From contig NZ_JIAH01000006.1 in NCBI RefSeq assembly GCF_000688415.1, positions 310,001 through 374,000 of the forward strand: a DNA stretch of 64,000 bases. The letters run 5' to 3'. Numbering within the stretch: the first letter of the stretch is position 1; every line of letters begins with the position of its first letter. The notes under the pieces are model-generated. The model was not told the DNA's origin. It did not search any database and worked only from the letters and a program-made list of their open reading frames with translations. Below are positions 1 to 8,285 of the stretch, one piece after another. Source of the DNA: Corynebacterium pseudodiphtheriticum DSM 44287. Lineage in GTDB: Bacteria; Actinomycetota; Actinomycetes; Mycobacteriales; Mycobacteriaceae. Both the position numbers and the translations under genes were made by a program.

Positions 1-1
1 G

Positions 2-29
2 ATCGATGGTGCGTAAAAGCACCATCGAT
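2..29. repeat. Perfect 11-bp inverted repeat (hairpin)
   Basis: Arms ATCGATGGTGC (2-12) and GCACCATCGAT (19-29) are exact reverse complements around a 6-nt loop. It may end transcription of a gene left of the window or be an operator for the HTH gene starting at 110. No T-run follows on the plus strand. A related hairpin with the same GGTGCGTNNNNGCACC core lies at 2870-2887. Confidence 0.6.
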
Positions 30-109
30 TCCGGACTGTACCGTCAAAGATCGACGACATCCAGGCGAGTGAAAGCTGTGCCGGATCGTGTGTTCGATAC
101 GCTTGTGAC

Positions 110-472
110 ATGCCCGCCCGACAGCCCATCCCCAAAGGGCTCTACCCCGAGTGGCCCGACGCTCAGATTGGGAGTTTGGCGCACGCCCGTCTGCAGCTTG
201 CCGCTCGCAACATTCGCCGTCACGTTCGCGACAACATCGAGTTGAAGTCGCTTAAGGATTTGGCGGAGGTCACCGGTCTTGGCCACTCCACGATCAGCGA
301 CTTTGTTGCCGGCCGCGCTTGGCCAAGTGCTTTGACTATTGCCCAGATTGAAGTTGGGATCGATCGCGAAATCTGGCCCAGGGGTATGGGTGAGGGTTGT
401 CGCATAAGGCCCACCGAAATCGCGAAGTTTGGTCATAAGAAGGATCGTTCCCGGTTTTCGCGAGGGCATTGA
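110..472 (+). CDS. Small helix-turn-helix DNA-binding protein
   Basis: This 120-aa basic protein has one recognisable part, a lambda-repressor-like helix-turn-helix at about residues 48-80 (LKDLAEVTGLGHSTISDFV), followed by a region ending IDREIWP. This arrangement is typical of short actinobacterial XRE-type regulators that follow the HTH with a helix ending in W-P. No enzymatic domain is seen. It lies at the left edge of the accessory segment, just after a perfect hairpin, and could regulate the unknown genes up to 2825. The Arg/His-rich C-terminal tail has no match I recognise. The assignment as DNA-binding is fairly firm; the target is inference. Confidence 0.6.
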   Translation: MPARQPIPKGLYPEWPDAQIGSLAHARLQLAARNIRRHVRDNIELKSLKDLAEVTGLGHSTISDFVAGRAWPSALTIAQIEVGIDREIWPRGMGEGCRIRPTEIAKFGHKKDRSRFSRGH

Positions 473-650
473 AAGGGATCTACGACTTTTTGTTCGAGTG
501 GGAAAACACCTGTGGATCAGTTAAAAACTTTTTCTTTTTCGACCGGGTGCCCGATTTGTGAGATCTGACGTGTGTTGTTGAAACCACGCGAAAACTAGGA
601 AAGGCCGAGGATAATGTGCCTATCCCTACAACCGAAGAAAGGTCGTTCCC

Positions 651-800
651 GTGGCCCATCATCACTTTGAAAGCCTCGGCGGAGTAGTCGATGAAGACCA
701 TTGGTTCGTCGGTTCTAAGTCACCTATTCGTATCCCTATTTCGGAGCTGCACACAAGCCGTGAGGGTCTCTACGATGTCTTGGTCGGTCGTGTCTATTAG
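651..800 (+). CDS. Hypothetical small protein (49 aa)
   Basis: A 49-codon reading frame starts at GTG 651, about 8 nt after an AGAAAGG ribosome-binding site, and ends at TAG 800. The protein begins with Ala-His-His-His-Phe and is mildly acidic, with no transmembrane segment or known motif. The next gene starts 16 nt downstream, so the two may be co-transcribed. A GATAAT hexamer at 610-615 could be a -10 element. The good ribosome-binding site and tight spacing support a real gene; function is unknown. Confidence 0.45.
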   Translation: MAHHHFESLGGVVDEDHWFVGSKSPIRIPISELHTSREGLYDVLVGRVY

Positions 801-815
801 CCGTGGCTCCCAGGT

Positions 816-1286
816 GTGGATGATATGGTACTTGACCTCGTCTTAGGTCAAGGCGACGCGTATCGACAGGTTGAGCAAAAGCTGCACGATGCGTATTCGT
901 CGTCGAGCACCTTCCCTGAACTGTCGGAAGTGGGGTTTATCACCAAGGCGATTGACGAGGCTGTTCTTGTCGTTGGTGAGGCTGAACGTGACGCTGTACG
1001 CAAGTACATCACCAATATTTGCAATCACGCTGTGGCGAATGAGCGAGACTATCTCAACCAGATTGCGGTCCTGAAATCGGTCAATGTTTACCCTAGAAAG
1101 CTCTCCTTATTCCCATATCACTTGAGTATCGCTCACGATGCGTATGACCTGAAACGGCGCGAGTATCTCGTCGAAAACCCGCTGTACTACATTGTTCAAG
1201 ACGCTCGTGAGATTGGCCGTGAGTTCCTGGAGAACTGGAAGTTTGAAGGGCTTGCACTAGTTGATGAGTGGATGGAACTGATGTAG
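816..1286 (+). CDS. Hypothetical protein (156 aa)
   Basis: The acidic protein starts at GTG 816 (Met-Asp-Asp-Met); an internal ATG three codons on is an alternative. It looks helical throughout, with many Glu, Tyr and Leu residues and no signal peptide or membrane segment, so it is probably cytoplasmic. I recognise no domain. It sits between a 49-aa gene 16 nt upstream and a larger unknown gene 81 nt downstream, all on the plus strand, which suggests a functional block of unknown genes at 651-2825. Confidence 0.55.
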   Translation: MDDMVLDLVLGQGDAYRQVEQKLHDAYSSSSTFPELSEVGFITKAIDEAVLVVGEAERDAVRKYITNICNHAVANERDYLNQIAVLKSVNVYPRKLSLFPYHLSIAHDAYDLKRREYLVENPLYYIVQDAREIGREFLENWKFEGLALVDEWMELM

Positions 1287-1367
1287 TTCTTAGCGACTCG
1301 GCGACGGCGACAAGGGGGACAGGAGAAAACCCGTTTCGCCCCGTTTCATTTGCATGATAATAGGTGC

Positions 1368-2825
1368 ATGGCTGCGAAAGAACTCACCGACCGGCAAAAG
1401 AAAGTTCTCGAATGGATCGTGGACGGGTGTGCCGACAACCCGCCTTACGAGACATTCAAGACCACAGCACGCATGCTGGAGGGACATGGTCTGGTCAAGA
1501 TTTCTGGTCGTGGTGCAGCATGGAAAGCGGTTGCAACGAAGCGCGGTGAACGCGTTTACGACGGAACGGAGGCTCTGTTCGTGAAGAAGAAGCGAGGAAA
1601 GGGCGCAGCTTCATCTGTGCCTGTCCCACGGCCTCACGTTCCTGTGAAACCACCCGTGCCACCTGAGCCGAAGATTGATCTTGAGCCTTACGTACAGAAA
1701 GTGTTGAGTGCAATTGAGCAGTCGGATCTTGACGCTTTCTGGTGTGCGACGAGTGAATCTGAGTTGAAACGAATTTGGATTCCGGTCGGGAAAACATTGG
1801 TCAAGAACTTTGGCGACCCGGAGTCAAACATCATCTATGACTATGTCGCAACGCAGCCAGGCTATTGGCGAACACAGGGCAGTTTCAAAGTGGGAAAGCT
1901 TCAACTTGAGCCGTTGCGACTTCCTGATTGGCGGGAATTGATTCGCGGTGAGAAGAGGGTTGCGAAGTACCATCCCGCCGTGAAAACGACTTTTGAATGG
2001 CGTAAAGAAAAGCTCAGTCCTGACGTGTACGCGCGTGCGAAGCGGGTGTTGCATGTCGTCTTCACGTTGTTTGAGTTGTACGGTGGCACTGTGGAAGTCG
2101 ATCAGTGGTACAACGACTGGTCGAAGAAAACGATTGTGCGTGGAGTTTCGGCGGGTATTGGCAGCTTGTCGAAGGTTTTGATTAAAGAGGGCTACGACAA
2201 GTCTGAGCGCGAGCCGACCAAAGAAGAAATCGAGAAGCATAATCGGTGGCATAAGGGTGAGCCGATGCGCCGTTTCTACAATCACATTCCCAATGGACAG
2301 CTGACAATCGAGGTCGGTTACGGACTGAGCGCGCACGATACAAAACACAATCCGAACGGAATCGAAAACGGAATCGAGCGCTACTTCATGTCGTTGCGAG
2401 TAAGAGACTTTTGGTACGGGGTTAATGCTGAGCTTTCTCGACGGCGAAAAGAATTTAGGGAGCGGCAGTCTGAATTTGCTCAGCGCATCGCAGCGAAAAC
2501 TGTTGCGAAAGATTTCTATTTCGACGTGTTGTACATGCGTTCGCAAGAGTTGAACAAGTTTGAAGCAGTACGTGATTACGTCGATTTCATAAAGCGAAAC
2601 GAGCCTGAAAGTCCGTGGATTACGTGGGCCGAAAAGTATCTCGACACGTTTGATCCACGGCACAACTTGGCAATGCCGAACCCACCGGCGCTCGATGTGA
2701 AAGCTCATTCAGGGCTGATTGAAAAGATTATTGACATACTCGGTGAGGATGAGAGTACGTGGCCTGACGCGTTCCCGGACGGTGAGTTTCACGGCCGAGG
2801 TGTCACACGCGCGGAAGCGGTATGA
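1368..2825 (+). CDS. Unknown 485-aa protein with N-terminal winged helix
   Basis: The likely start is ATG 1368 (Met-Ala-Ala-Lys-Glu-Leu-Thr); an in-frame ATG at 1350 adds six unlikely residues. Residues 1-65 resemble a winged helix-turn-helix (LTDRQKKVLEWI, then HGLVKISGRG and a wing). A basic linker and a Pro/Val-rich stretch (about 72-100) follow. The remaining 380 residues are rich in Trp, Tyr and charged residues and match no family I know. There is no Walker motif, nuclease motif or membrane segment. The domain layout suggests a DNA-binding effector or regulator, but that is inference only. It is the largest gene of the unknown block. Confidence 0.6.
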   Translation: MAAKELTDRQKKVLEWIVDGCADNPPYETFKTTARMLEGHGLVKISGRGAAWKAVATKRGERVYDGTEALFVKKKRGKGAASSVPVPRPHVPVKPPVPPEPKIDLEPYVQKVLSAIEQSDLDAFWCATSESELKRIWIPVGKTLVKNFGDPESNIIYDYVATQPGYWRTQGSFKVGKLQLEPLRLPDWRELIRGEKRVAKYHPAVKTTFEWRKEKLSPDVYARAKRVLHVVFTLFELYGGTVEVDQWYNDWSKKTIVRGVSAGIGSLSKVLIKEGYDKSEREPTKEEIEKHNRWHKGEPMRRFYNHIPNGQLTIEVGYGLSAHDTKHNPNGIENGIERYFMSLRVRDFWYGVNAELSRRRKEFRERQSEFAQRIAAKTVAKDFYFDVLYMRSQELNKFEAVRDYVDFIKRNEPESPWITWAEKYLDTFDPRHNLAMPNPPALDVKAHSGLIEKIIDILGEDESTWPDAFPDGEFHGRGVTRAEAV

Positions 2826-2869
2826 ACGTATGTAGCTACGGTAGGAGAGTGGCGTGCGTGTCGAATCAG

Positions 2870-2887
2870 CGGTGCGTTTAGGCACCG
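2870..2887. repeat. Short inverted repeat (hairpin)
   Basis: Arms CGGTGC and GCACCG flank a 6-nt loop between the 485-aa gene and the 63-aa gene. The core GGTGCGTTTAGGCACC resembles the hairpin at 2-29. It could be a weak terminator or a shared protein-binding site. Confidence 0.45.
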
Positions 2888-2916
2888 GAAGTTCAGGATT
2901 AGATGGGAGCTCCTGA

Positions 2917-3108
2917 GTGACTTCTAAACCCTCTTTCACGGTGATGCGGGGCAGAGTAGGCCGGGGCGTGACCCCTGTAGGGTTTGACGCGAAGAAAATG
3001 GCGGTTGTTGCGCCGGACGCCAGCTCAGAATTTCTTGGACGAGCTTGGAAGTACTTCGAGAAGTCACTTGAAGGTTCGGGGTTGAAGCGGTTTGTAAGCT
3101 CCGAGTAG
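2917..3108 (+). CDS. Hypothetical small basic protein (63 aa)
   Basis: This small gene starts at GTG 2917 and ends at TAG 3106-3108. A GGGAG sequence about 7-10 nt upstream can serve as ribosome-binding site. The product is basic and has no recognisable domain. A hairpin with a short T-run follows within 20 nt, consistent with a separate transcription unit. Function unknown. Confidence 0.45.
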   Translation: MTSKPSFTVMRGRVGRGVTPVGFDAKKMAVVAPDASSEFLGRAWKYFEKSLEGSGLKRFVSSE

Positions 3109-3126
3109 GAGCCACAATTCTACAAG

Positions 3127-3160
3127 ACACCCACCCTGAGCCATCGGAGCGGGTGTTTTC
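3127..3160 (+). terminator. Probable intrinsic terminator
   Basis: Arms ACACCC (3127-3132) and GGGTGT (3151-3156) are followed by TTTTC. It lies directly after the 63-aa gene. The second half (ATCGGAGCGGGTG) is nearly repeated in the hairpin at 4285-4320. Confidence 0.55.
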
Positions 3161-3256
3161 GCTGTTGGTCCGCTTGCTCATTTCAACGACCGGCTAAGTC
3201 CTGCCTAACTGTCAAAACGGCACAGAATGCATCAGAGATGTGGCATTCTTACTGCT

Positions 3257-4267
3257 ATGAACAATGAATTTATCCCTCTCATGCAACGCGACTGGCTCGT
3301 CACACCACAGATGGTGAAAGCAAGTGAAGATAAACCGGATTTAGACCATATGTACAGCTACATCTCAGGAGTGGTGGGGACAGAATACGTGTCACTTGAC
3401 CGGTTGCGAAACCGCTCACGGATCACTGAAGCGGAGCTGATTCCAGAGCCGGATAACGAGTTTGATGTTAACGCACTCGGTGTGTGGGCAGATGGTGTCA
3501 AGATCGGCTGGGTTCCTTCGCGATTTAACGAGAAGATAGCCTGGAGCGTTGCGTTTTTGCGACATAGTGGCAACAGATGTTTTGTGCCAATTAAGTGTGA
3601 AGATAACAGAGCCGAGTATAAACAGATATTTGATGAAATTGACTTTGAGCTTGATGAGGGACTCATCGAACTGCGGGATACCCCTAATCTCGGTCTTCAC
3701 TACGCAATGTATCTCCCGACTTTTAGAACTCTGTTCTTTGGACACAATGTGAGCCAAGCGTTTGAGTACCTCGATCGAATGTGGGACTGCTTATCGGAAG
3801 AGGAAACAGAGATCATTCGCCAAGCGGATTTTCATGTAAATGATGCAGTTGCGCAGTTGTTTCTAAAGCATAAAGACCTAGTGCCGGAATATCCGTTGAA
3901 TGAACCGAAAACTTTGCAAGCTGACTGGTTACTTGACCAGTATCTGATGAACTACAGACGGCGCATTTATTTCAGGCTGAAAGAGCGGGAACTGGAGATC
4001 ATGAAACATGAGATGTATCTCCGCTCTTTGGCTGGTGATCCTGCTACCAAAATCGCCAAGGACTATCCGCGTTCGGTGGGAACGGTTCGAAAGTACATCA
4101 ATGAGATGAAGGCTTTGGCAAAGAAGCGACGAGTGAAAAAGCTGAATAGGCCCAAAGAACTCCAGGAAGCTTGGCTGCGTGAGTATTACCTTCGAGAGTG
4201 GAGCGCGTGGGCCTTGCCGAAGGATGAACGGGAGGCACTCGAAGCGCGAGGCAATATCACTGCTTAA
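3257..4267 (+). CDS. HIRAN-domain protein with C-terminal helix-turn-helix
   Basis: The preferred start is ATG 3257 (Met-Asn-Asn-Glu-Phe), giving 336 aa; an in-frame start at 3227 would add ten residues. Residues about 60-90 carry the HIRAN signature (LIPEPDNEFDVNALGVWADG, then IGWVP). HIRAN is a small domain known to bind DNA 3' ends in HLTF-like helicases and common in phage and mobile-element proteins. The central part is acidic and helical. Residues about 260-290 (AGDPATKIAKDYPRSVGTVR) look like a resolvase-type helix-turn-helix. No helicase or nuclease domain is fused here. The HIRAN call is firm; the role in the island is unknown. Confidence 0.7.
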   Translation: MNNEFIPLMQRDWLVTPQMVKASEDKPDLDHMYSYISGVVGTEYVSLDRLRNRSRITEAELIPEPDNEFDVNALGVWADGVKIGWVPSRFNEKIAWSVAFLRHSGNRCFVPIKCEDNRAEYKQIFDEIDFELDEGLIELRDTPNLGLHYAMYLPTFRTLFFGHNVSQAFEYLDRMWDCLSEEETEIIRQADFHVNDAVAQLFLKHKDLVPEYPLNEPKTLQADWLLDQYLMNYRRRIYFRLKERELEIMKHEMYLRSLAGDPATKIAKDYPRSVGTVRKYINEMKALAKKRRVKKLNRPKELQEAWLREYYLREWSAWALPKDEREALEARGNITA

Positions 4268-4284
4268 TACCAGAACATGCAAAA

Positions 4285-4320
4285 GCACTCACCCCAAACA
4301 ATCGGAGTGGGTGCCTTGTT
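4285..4320 (+). terminator. Probable terminator of the HIRAN gene
   Basis: Arms GCACTCAC (4285-4292) and GTGGGTGC (4307-4314) pair with one G-T wobble, 17 nt after the stop codon; CCTTGTTG follows. It shares the ATCGGAG(C/T)GGGTG half with the hairpin at 3127-3160. Confidence 0.5.
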
Positions 4321-4324
4321 GTAT

Positions 4325-4624
4325 CTACCGTGCTGCCGGCCCAGAGACGAACCGCAGATGCATGCCGTCCTCAGTCCACGCACGCTCACAGTCAAAGCAG
4401 GGGAAGAGCTTTGTCAGCGGAACGACCGTGACTTGCTTGGAAGGGTCGATGCACTTGGCGTAACCGTGGCGGTGCTCACCAAAGCCGGTGAGGATCATGA
4501 GCCTGCGGTCGAGTCTCTGAACCCAGATCCCGGTCAGCCCGTTGCGCTCGCCGCGTGGGATCGTGTCGAGAGTCTGAGCCGGGGAGAAGCCTGATGTGAC
4601 GCGCTTGCTAGGCTCCAGCTCCAC
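4325..4624 (-). CDS. Hypothetical protein (99 aa)
   Basis: The gene starts at GTG 4624, 13 nt after the stop of the 58-aa gene upstream on the same strand, so the two probably form a small operon. The product contains one Cys-x-x-Cys pair (PCFDCERAW, about residues 75-83) that could bind a metal; no other motif is recognised. The plus-strand reading across the same DNA looks less protein-like. Function unknown. Confidence 0.45.
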   Translation of the reverse strand: MELEPSKRVTSGFSPAQTLDTIPRGERNGLTGIWVQRLDRRLMILTGFGEHRHGYAKCIDPSKQVTVVPLTKLFPCFDCERAWTEDGMHLRFVSGPAAR

Positions 4625-4637
4625 GGTCCAGGCCGGC

Positions 4638-4814
4638 CTAAAGCTTGGGTCGAAGCCGAAATTCCCTGTCGCGGTCTACACAGCGGACGTCCTGCGTGTG
4701 TGACGGGATGAATATGAATACCTTGTCGCCGACGTAGCGATGGATGATCATAGGCGTGTCGGCAACCTGAACCCAGCTACCGGTCGGGATGGGAAGCGGA
4801 CGGAGAAAGGACAT
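4638..4814 (-). CDS. Hypothetical small protein (58 aa)
   Basis: Starts at ATG 4814, preceded on the minus strand by a perfect AGGAGG ribosome-binding site (4819-4824) at 4-nt spacing, and ends at TAG 4638-4640. The product mixes beta-type hydrophobic stretches (VQVADTPMIIHRYVG, KVFIFIPSH) with a basic C-terminus. It has the look of small phage or plasmid genes but matches no family I know. Its promoter must lie between 4815 and the IS3 element that begins at 4957. Confidence 0.5.
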   Translation of the reverse strand: MSFLRPLPIPTGSWVQVADTPMIIHRYVGDKVFIFIPSHTQDVRCVDRDREFRLRPKL

Positions 4815-4978
4815 GTGACCTCCTGGTGTTGAAGTGGAAACCGGAGATTACCGGGGTCCATCGCCGCTGTGTCCGGTCGGAGCTGTTGTAGCTGATCACA
4901 GCTAGAACGTGATGTTCGCCGACATAGGGGAGCCGTCCGATTGCCATGCTGCGACCTGAAAAACTCCGAGTTTTGTTC

Positions 4979-5902
4979 CTAGGCATTTGCCTTGATTTCT
5001 ATTAGTTTCTGTTGCGGGTTCTGCTTCCAAAATTCGGTTTCCACTTCGGCCGGGGTTTGGTATCCCAGGCTTTGGTGGAGCCTTGTCTCGTTCCACCATG
5101 ACACCCACCCGAATGTCGCGATCTCTACCTCGACAACATCACCCCACCTGCGAGTATGGACGAGTTCGTTCTTGTAAGAACCGTTCACGTTTTCAACCAA
5201 AGCATTGCTGTATCAGTCACCAACACTTCCGGTGGAAGCAATGATCCCGTGCTGGGGAAGTCGCTCGTTGTAGACCACGCTGACATACTGCCACCCGTGA
5301 TCCGAATGGTGAATAAGACCTGTTGTTTCCTCAGCACACACTATCACCTGGTTGAGAGCTTGCAGCGGCAACACCTGAAGTGCGCATGGAATCTGATAAC
5401 GCCCACCCAACGATCCGCCTGGAGTAAACATCGGTGACAAACGCGGTGTACACAAAACCTTTCTTCTTGCGCACATACGTAATGTCAGCCACCCACAACT
5501 TGTTCGGTGCTGCGGCACTGAATTCGCGTTGCACTAAATCCGGGCGCAGATCAGGCACGTTAGCTTTTCGGGTTGTAATAGGTGACCGGCCTTTGCCTTT
5601 GCCTGAAACACCAGCCAAACGCATCAATCTGGCGGTGTGTTCACGGCCGATATCGATTCCTTCACGGCGTAGAGCATGCCACATTTTCCGCACACCATAG
5701 ACACCGTAATTAGCTTGATGAACAGCACTAATACGTTCAACCAGCACGTCGTCACGAAGGCGGCGAGCACTTAAGTCCTCGGGCCTTGGATTGGCGATAA
5801 CCACGTGAGGTAGTGAAGCCACCAGCCCGGTTATTCTTCAACGTCGTACAGATGAACTCGGGCAGTGAAACGATCCCGATATTCATCGATGAGCCGGATC
5901 AT
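4979..5902 (-). pseudogene. IS3 OrfB transposase, multiply broken
   Basis: The reading frame from ATG 5902 encodes fragments of an IS3-type DDE integrase/transposase. The first part has an extra base near 5870, breaking the region that should read DRFTVEFICTTLK. A good middle block (NYGVYGVRKMWHALRREG, then WVADITYV) holds the first catalytic Asp. Another frame change occurs near 5440. The block HSDHGWQYVSVVYNERL holds the second Asp; an in-frame TGA at 5213-5215 replaces the Ser expected after GSVGD; the C-terminal part (NVNGSYKNELVHTRRW) holds the catalytic Glu. The catalytic residues are still visible but no intact protein can be made. Confidence 0.85.
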
Positions 5903-5933
5903 TTCTTCACGTATTGGGCCTGGTCATGAGGAA

Positions 5934-6231
5934 AAAGCTGAAGCAGCGTTCAACAATTCGTTGGTATCTCGTAGCTTGTGGTTTTCACGACGCAGCTTGG
6001 TCACCTCTGCAACAAGATCTTCAGGCAAAGGATTAGTAACGCGTCCTTCGCGACGAGCTACCTGCTCTCATTGCCGGGCAGTATGCCACGAGACACCTAG
6101 TTTCGGTGCCATGATCGTGCACGCTTCCTGCATCGACGTATTTTCCGCCAAGATGCGGTCTTCCACGAGACGGACCACTCGGTTCTTGGCATCCTGGTCA
6201 AATTTCTTTGGTATTCTCCAGATTTTCCCAT
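5934..6231 (-). pseudogene. IS3 OrfA (HTH protein), broken
   Basis: From ATG 6231 the frame would read Met-Gly-Lys-Ile-Trp-Arg-Ile-Pro-Lys-Lys-Phe if one A were restored to the A-run just after the start. The body (KNRVVRLVEDRILAEN, then APKLGVSWHTARQ) is the IS3 OrfA helix-turn-helix, followed by an in-frame TGA after ARQ where other copies have Trp. The leucine-zipper part (VAEVTKLRRENHKLRDTNE) is intact, ending at TGA 5934-5936. Confidence 0.75.
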
Positions 6232-6525
6232 CTACTCAGACGGAACAAAACCTGGGACACTTCAGTGCCCTGATGTGGAACTGTTAACAACGTAATGGGA
6301 TTCAACACCAACAAATCAGGGTTGGGTCTTTCGCGTGGCCCTGAGTTCCAAGGAGGTCAACAAGTCTGTGGAGGATTGCCGGGGAGTAAGCGGTAGGTTC
6401 GAGGCAAAGGTGCGTCGCAGATCCTAATTCTGTCTTGGCATCGGAAATCGCCGACGAGAATTGGTTCATAATCTAATTCATAGGGCTGTTAAGCTATAAA
6501 GGGACCAACGAAAGGAGGGTCGCAT

Positions 6526-7182
6526 ATGGCGAAACCCTTGTTTGCTAATTTCGAACCTATACAAGGACCTAGCCTTGAAGTTGTGATGAATGCGCAGCAA
6601 GTTGCAGCGCTTATCAAAAACGGTTCGAAGAACGCCGAGAAACGACTACTGCTTACCAAACTTATGTGGGCGGCTGATCGTTTTAGCCTTCGAAATTGTG
6701 GACGGTCAGTGAGTCAGACATCATATTCGGCAATGAAGCTAGGACCTGTCCCGTCGCGAATCCTCGACTTGATTAAACCAGGTCAAGGTTATCTATCTGA
6801 TGTTGATTCTGACTACGTGAACAATATTTTCGAGCTGTCTGGGGCCAATTATGAGGTTGTGCAGCTCATTAGCGATCCCGGCGAAGATTATCTGAGTGAG
6901 TTGAACAAAGAATTTATTCAGAAGTCTGAGTCCGTCTTTCGTGGATTTGATCCCTTTTTCCTCGCGAACCATGTCAGCCACAAATACCCCGAGTGGAAAA
7001 AGCACGAGGCGGTCTTGGAGCCTCTGGGTTGGAGAAAGGCAGTGGCAATGGATCAAATAGATTTCTTTGAGAACCCCGACGAGGATCACTATTTTACAAT
7101 GGACGCTGATGTGCTTGCTGCCGCACGGTTTTCATATGTCGCGGACCAAGAATTGTTGGGTGGAAAGAGCTTGTTGGTTTAA
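6526..7182 (+). CDS. Panacea (SocA-like, DUF4065) domain antitoxin
   Basis: The 218-aa protein starts at ATG 6526 after a strong AAAGGAGGG ribosome-binding site. Residues about 40-85 show the Panacea signature: LLTKLMWAADRF, a Tyr/Ala-Met-Lys block (SYSAMKLGPVPS) and a following helix (RILDLIKPG). Panacea domains are known antitoxins that neutralise many unrelated toxins encoded next door. The C-terminal 110 residues are acidic and could contact the partner. The next gene starts 5 nt downstream on the same strand, the arrangement expected of a Panacea toxin-antitoxin operon. The role as antitoxin is inferred from family and context. Confidence 0.75.
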   Translation: MAKPLFANFEPIQGPSLEVVMNAQQVAALIKNGSKNAEKRLLLTKLMWAADRFSLRNCGRSVSQTSYSAMKLGPVPSRILDLIKPGQGYLSDVDSDYVNNIFELSGANYEVVQLISDPGEDYLSELNKEFIQKSESVFRGFDPFFLANHVSHKYPEWKKHEAVLEPLGWRKAVAMDQIDFFENPDEDHYFTMDADVLAAARFSYVADQELLGGKSLLV

Positions 7183-7187
7183 TTACC

Positions 7188-7637
7188 ATGCTCGATGATC
7201 AAGAGCGCATTCAGCTCATTCGAAATACGGTTGGACTTGGTACTGCCTTCTGGTTCAATCGCAACCCTCCTTTTGCCTCAACTGTTCCGCACACTTTCAT
7301 CGTTATTGGTTCTCGCGATGACGGTACTTATTTGTGTGTGCATGGAACTTCGAAGGTGAGCTTTCATAAAGCTAAGATTTTGGAAGAGCATTTCAACAAC
7401 AAGAACGTTGATCAAACATTCGTTGTCGTGAGACAAGGTAATTCGGCCTTGTTTTGGGAAGATACTCTCATCGATTGCAACAAAGTGTGGGCATTGAAAG
7501 CTAACGACATCACTGAGGGCCTGATGGAGTTTCGAGAAGATGATGCAGAGGTGGAGTTGATGCAGGCAATCGTGGCTGCAGTCAATAAGAGTAAAGCGCA
7601 CTCGCCGGCCATCAAGAAATGTGTCAGAGCCCAGTAA
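7188..7637 (+). CDS. Putative toxin partner of the Panacea protein
   Basis: This 149-aa gene begins at ATG 7188, 5 nt after the Panacea gene stops, so the two are almost surely co-expressed. The N-terminal half is beta-rich (GTAFWFNRNPPFAS, HTFIVIGSR, TYLCVHGTSKVSF), a pattern loosely like PemK/MazF-type SH3 folds; the C-terminal half is acidic and helical. I cannot name a family, and no catalytic set is obvious. By context it is the likely toxin of a Panacea pair; it could instead be an accessory protein. Confidence 0.55.
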   Translation: MLDDQERIQLIRNTVGLGTAFWFNRNPPFASTVPHTFIVIGSRDDGTYLCVHGTSKVSFHKAKILEEHFNNKNVDQTFVVVRQGNSALFWEDTLIDCNKVWALKANDITEGLMEFREDDAEVELMQAIVAAVNKSKAHSPAIKKCVRAQ

Positions 7638-7741
7638 CTTCGGTCTTAGGGCTGGTAATCGTGTGGTCGTGGTGCAAGCTCTGAAATTCTGTGGTGCAGG
7701 GGTATTAGCAGGTTGGGGGTTCGGGCTGGTGGGGGAGATTC

Positions 7742-8131
7742 GTGAAAGTGCCAAGTAGCGCGCAGGATGATTCATCACGGATCGCCTGCGCGTTTGCTCT
7801 ATGCCACCTAAGCTTGGAGCTTATGGGTAATAAAGAAAAACTGCAGAAGTTTTGGTCGAGGTACTTTGAGCTTAGTGACGAGCTTAGAGAGACCAAGGAT
7901 TGGAATGCCCTGAGCCCCCAGGCCAAGCGCTTGGTGCTCGGCTTAGTTGGTTATGTTGTTTTCGAAAAGGCGTTTACGTGGCACCATGTGTACCACACAC
8001 CGGAGAATCGGCTGCGGGGTAACCGGAAAGCGTGGTTTGTTGTCACTTGGTTTGCGGACGTCGTGGGCCCACTTGCATTCTTTCTGTTCGGGCGGAAGCC
8101 GAAAGACAAGAAACGGAATCCGAAAACCTAG
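7742..8131 (+). CDS. Small membrane protein, PLDc_N-like
   Basis: Two starts are possible: GTG 7742 (129 aa, GGGGGAG 5 nt upstream) and ATG 7823 (102 aa, TTGGAG 4 nt upstream). The protein has a hydrophobic segment (LVLGLVGYVVFEKAFTW) and a second near the C-terminus (AWFVVTWFADVVGPLAFFLF) ending in G-R-K, followed by a basic tail. The second segment resembles the N-terminal membrane region of cardiolipin synthase-like proteins (PLDc_N), but no phospholipase domain follows. Probably an inner-membrane protein of unknown role; it marks the right end of the accessory block. Confidence 0.55.
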   Translation: MKVPSSAQDDSSRIACAFALCHLSLELMGNKEKLQKFWSRYFELSDELRETKDWNALSPQAKRLVLGLVGYVVFEKAFTWHHVYHTPENRLRGNRKAWFVVTWFADVVGPLAFFLFGRKPKDKKRNPKT

Positions 8132-8285
8132 AAGTAGTGGATTGATTGTGTAAAAACGGCGCGGAGTGAAACGCTTGCTGCTAAATTAACGATGCATAGA
8201 TGTGGTTAGAGTGATTCTGGTGGTTGCTAGCACAGCCATATAGTAAGAATCATAAAATAATGCAGGAAGATCGTTAAGGGGTTCT

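Larger units (their letters stand above)
4957..6264 (-). mobile_element. Decayed IS3-family insertion sequence
   Basis: Imperfect 23-bp terminal inverted repeats bound the element: TGAAAAACTCCGAGTTTTGTTCC (4957-4979) and, read on the minus strand, TGAAGTGTCCCAGGTTTTGTTCC (6242-6264); about 16 of 23 positions agree. The 1308-bp length and the orfA/orfB layout on the minus strand are typical of IS3. No clear 3-bp target duplication is seen (ACC left, GTG right). Both reading frames carry frameshifts and stop codons, so the copy cannot make its own transposase. Confidence 0.85.

Noticed and set aside
5865..6287. Plus-strand open frame of 140 codons across the IS3 element
   Set aside because: It is antisense to the OrfA/OrfB reading frames, which carry clear transposase motifs; the plus-strand protein looks random.
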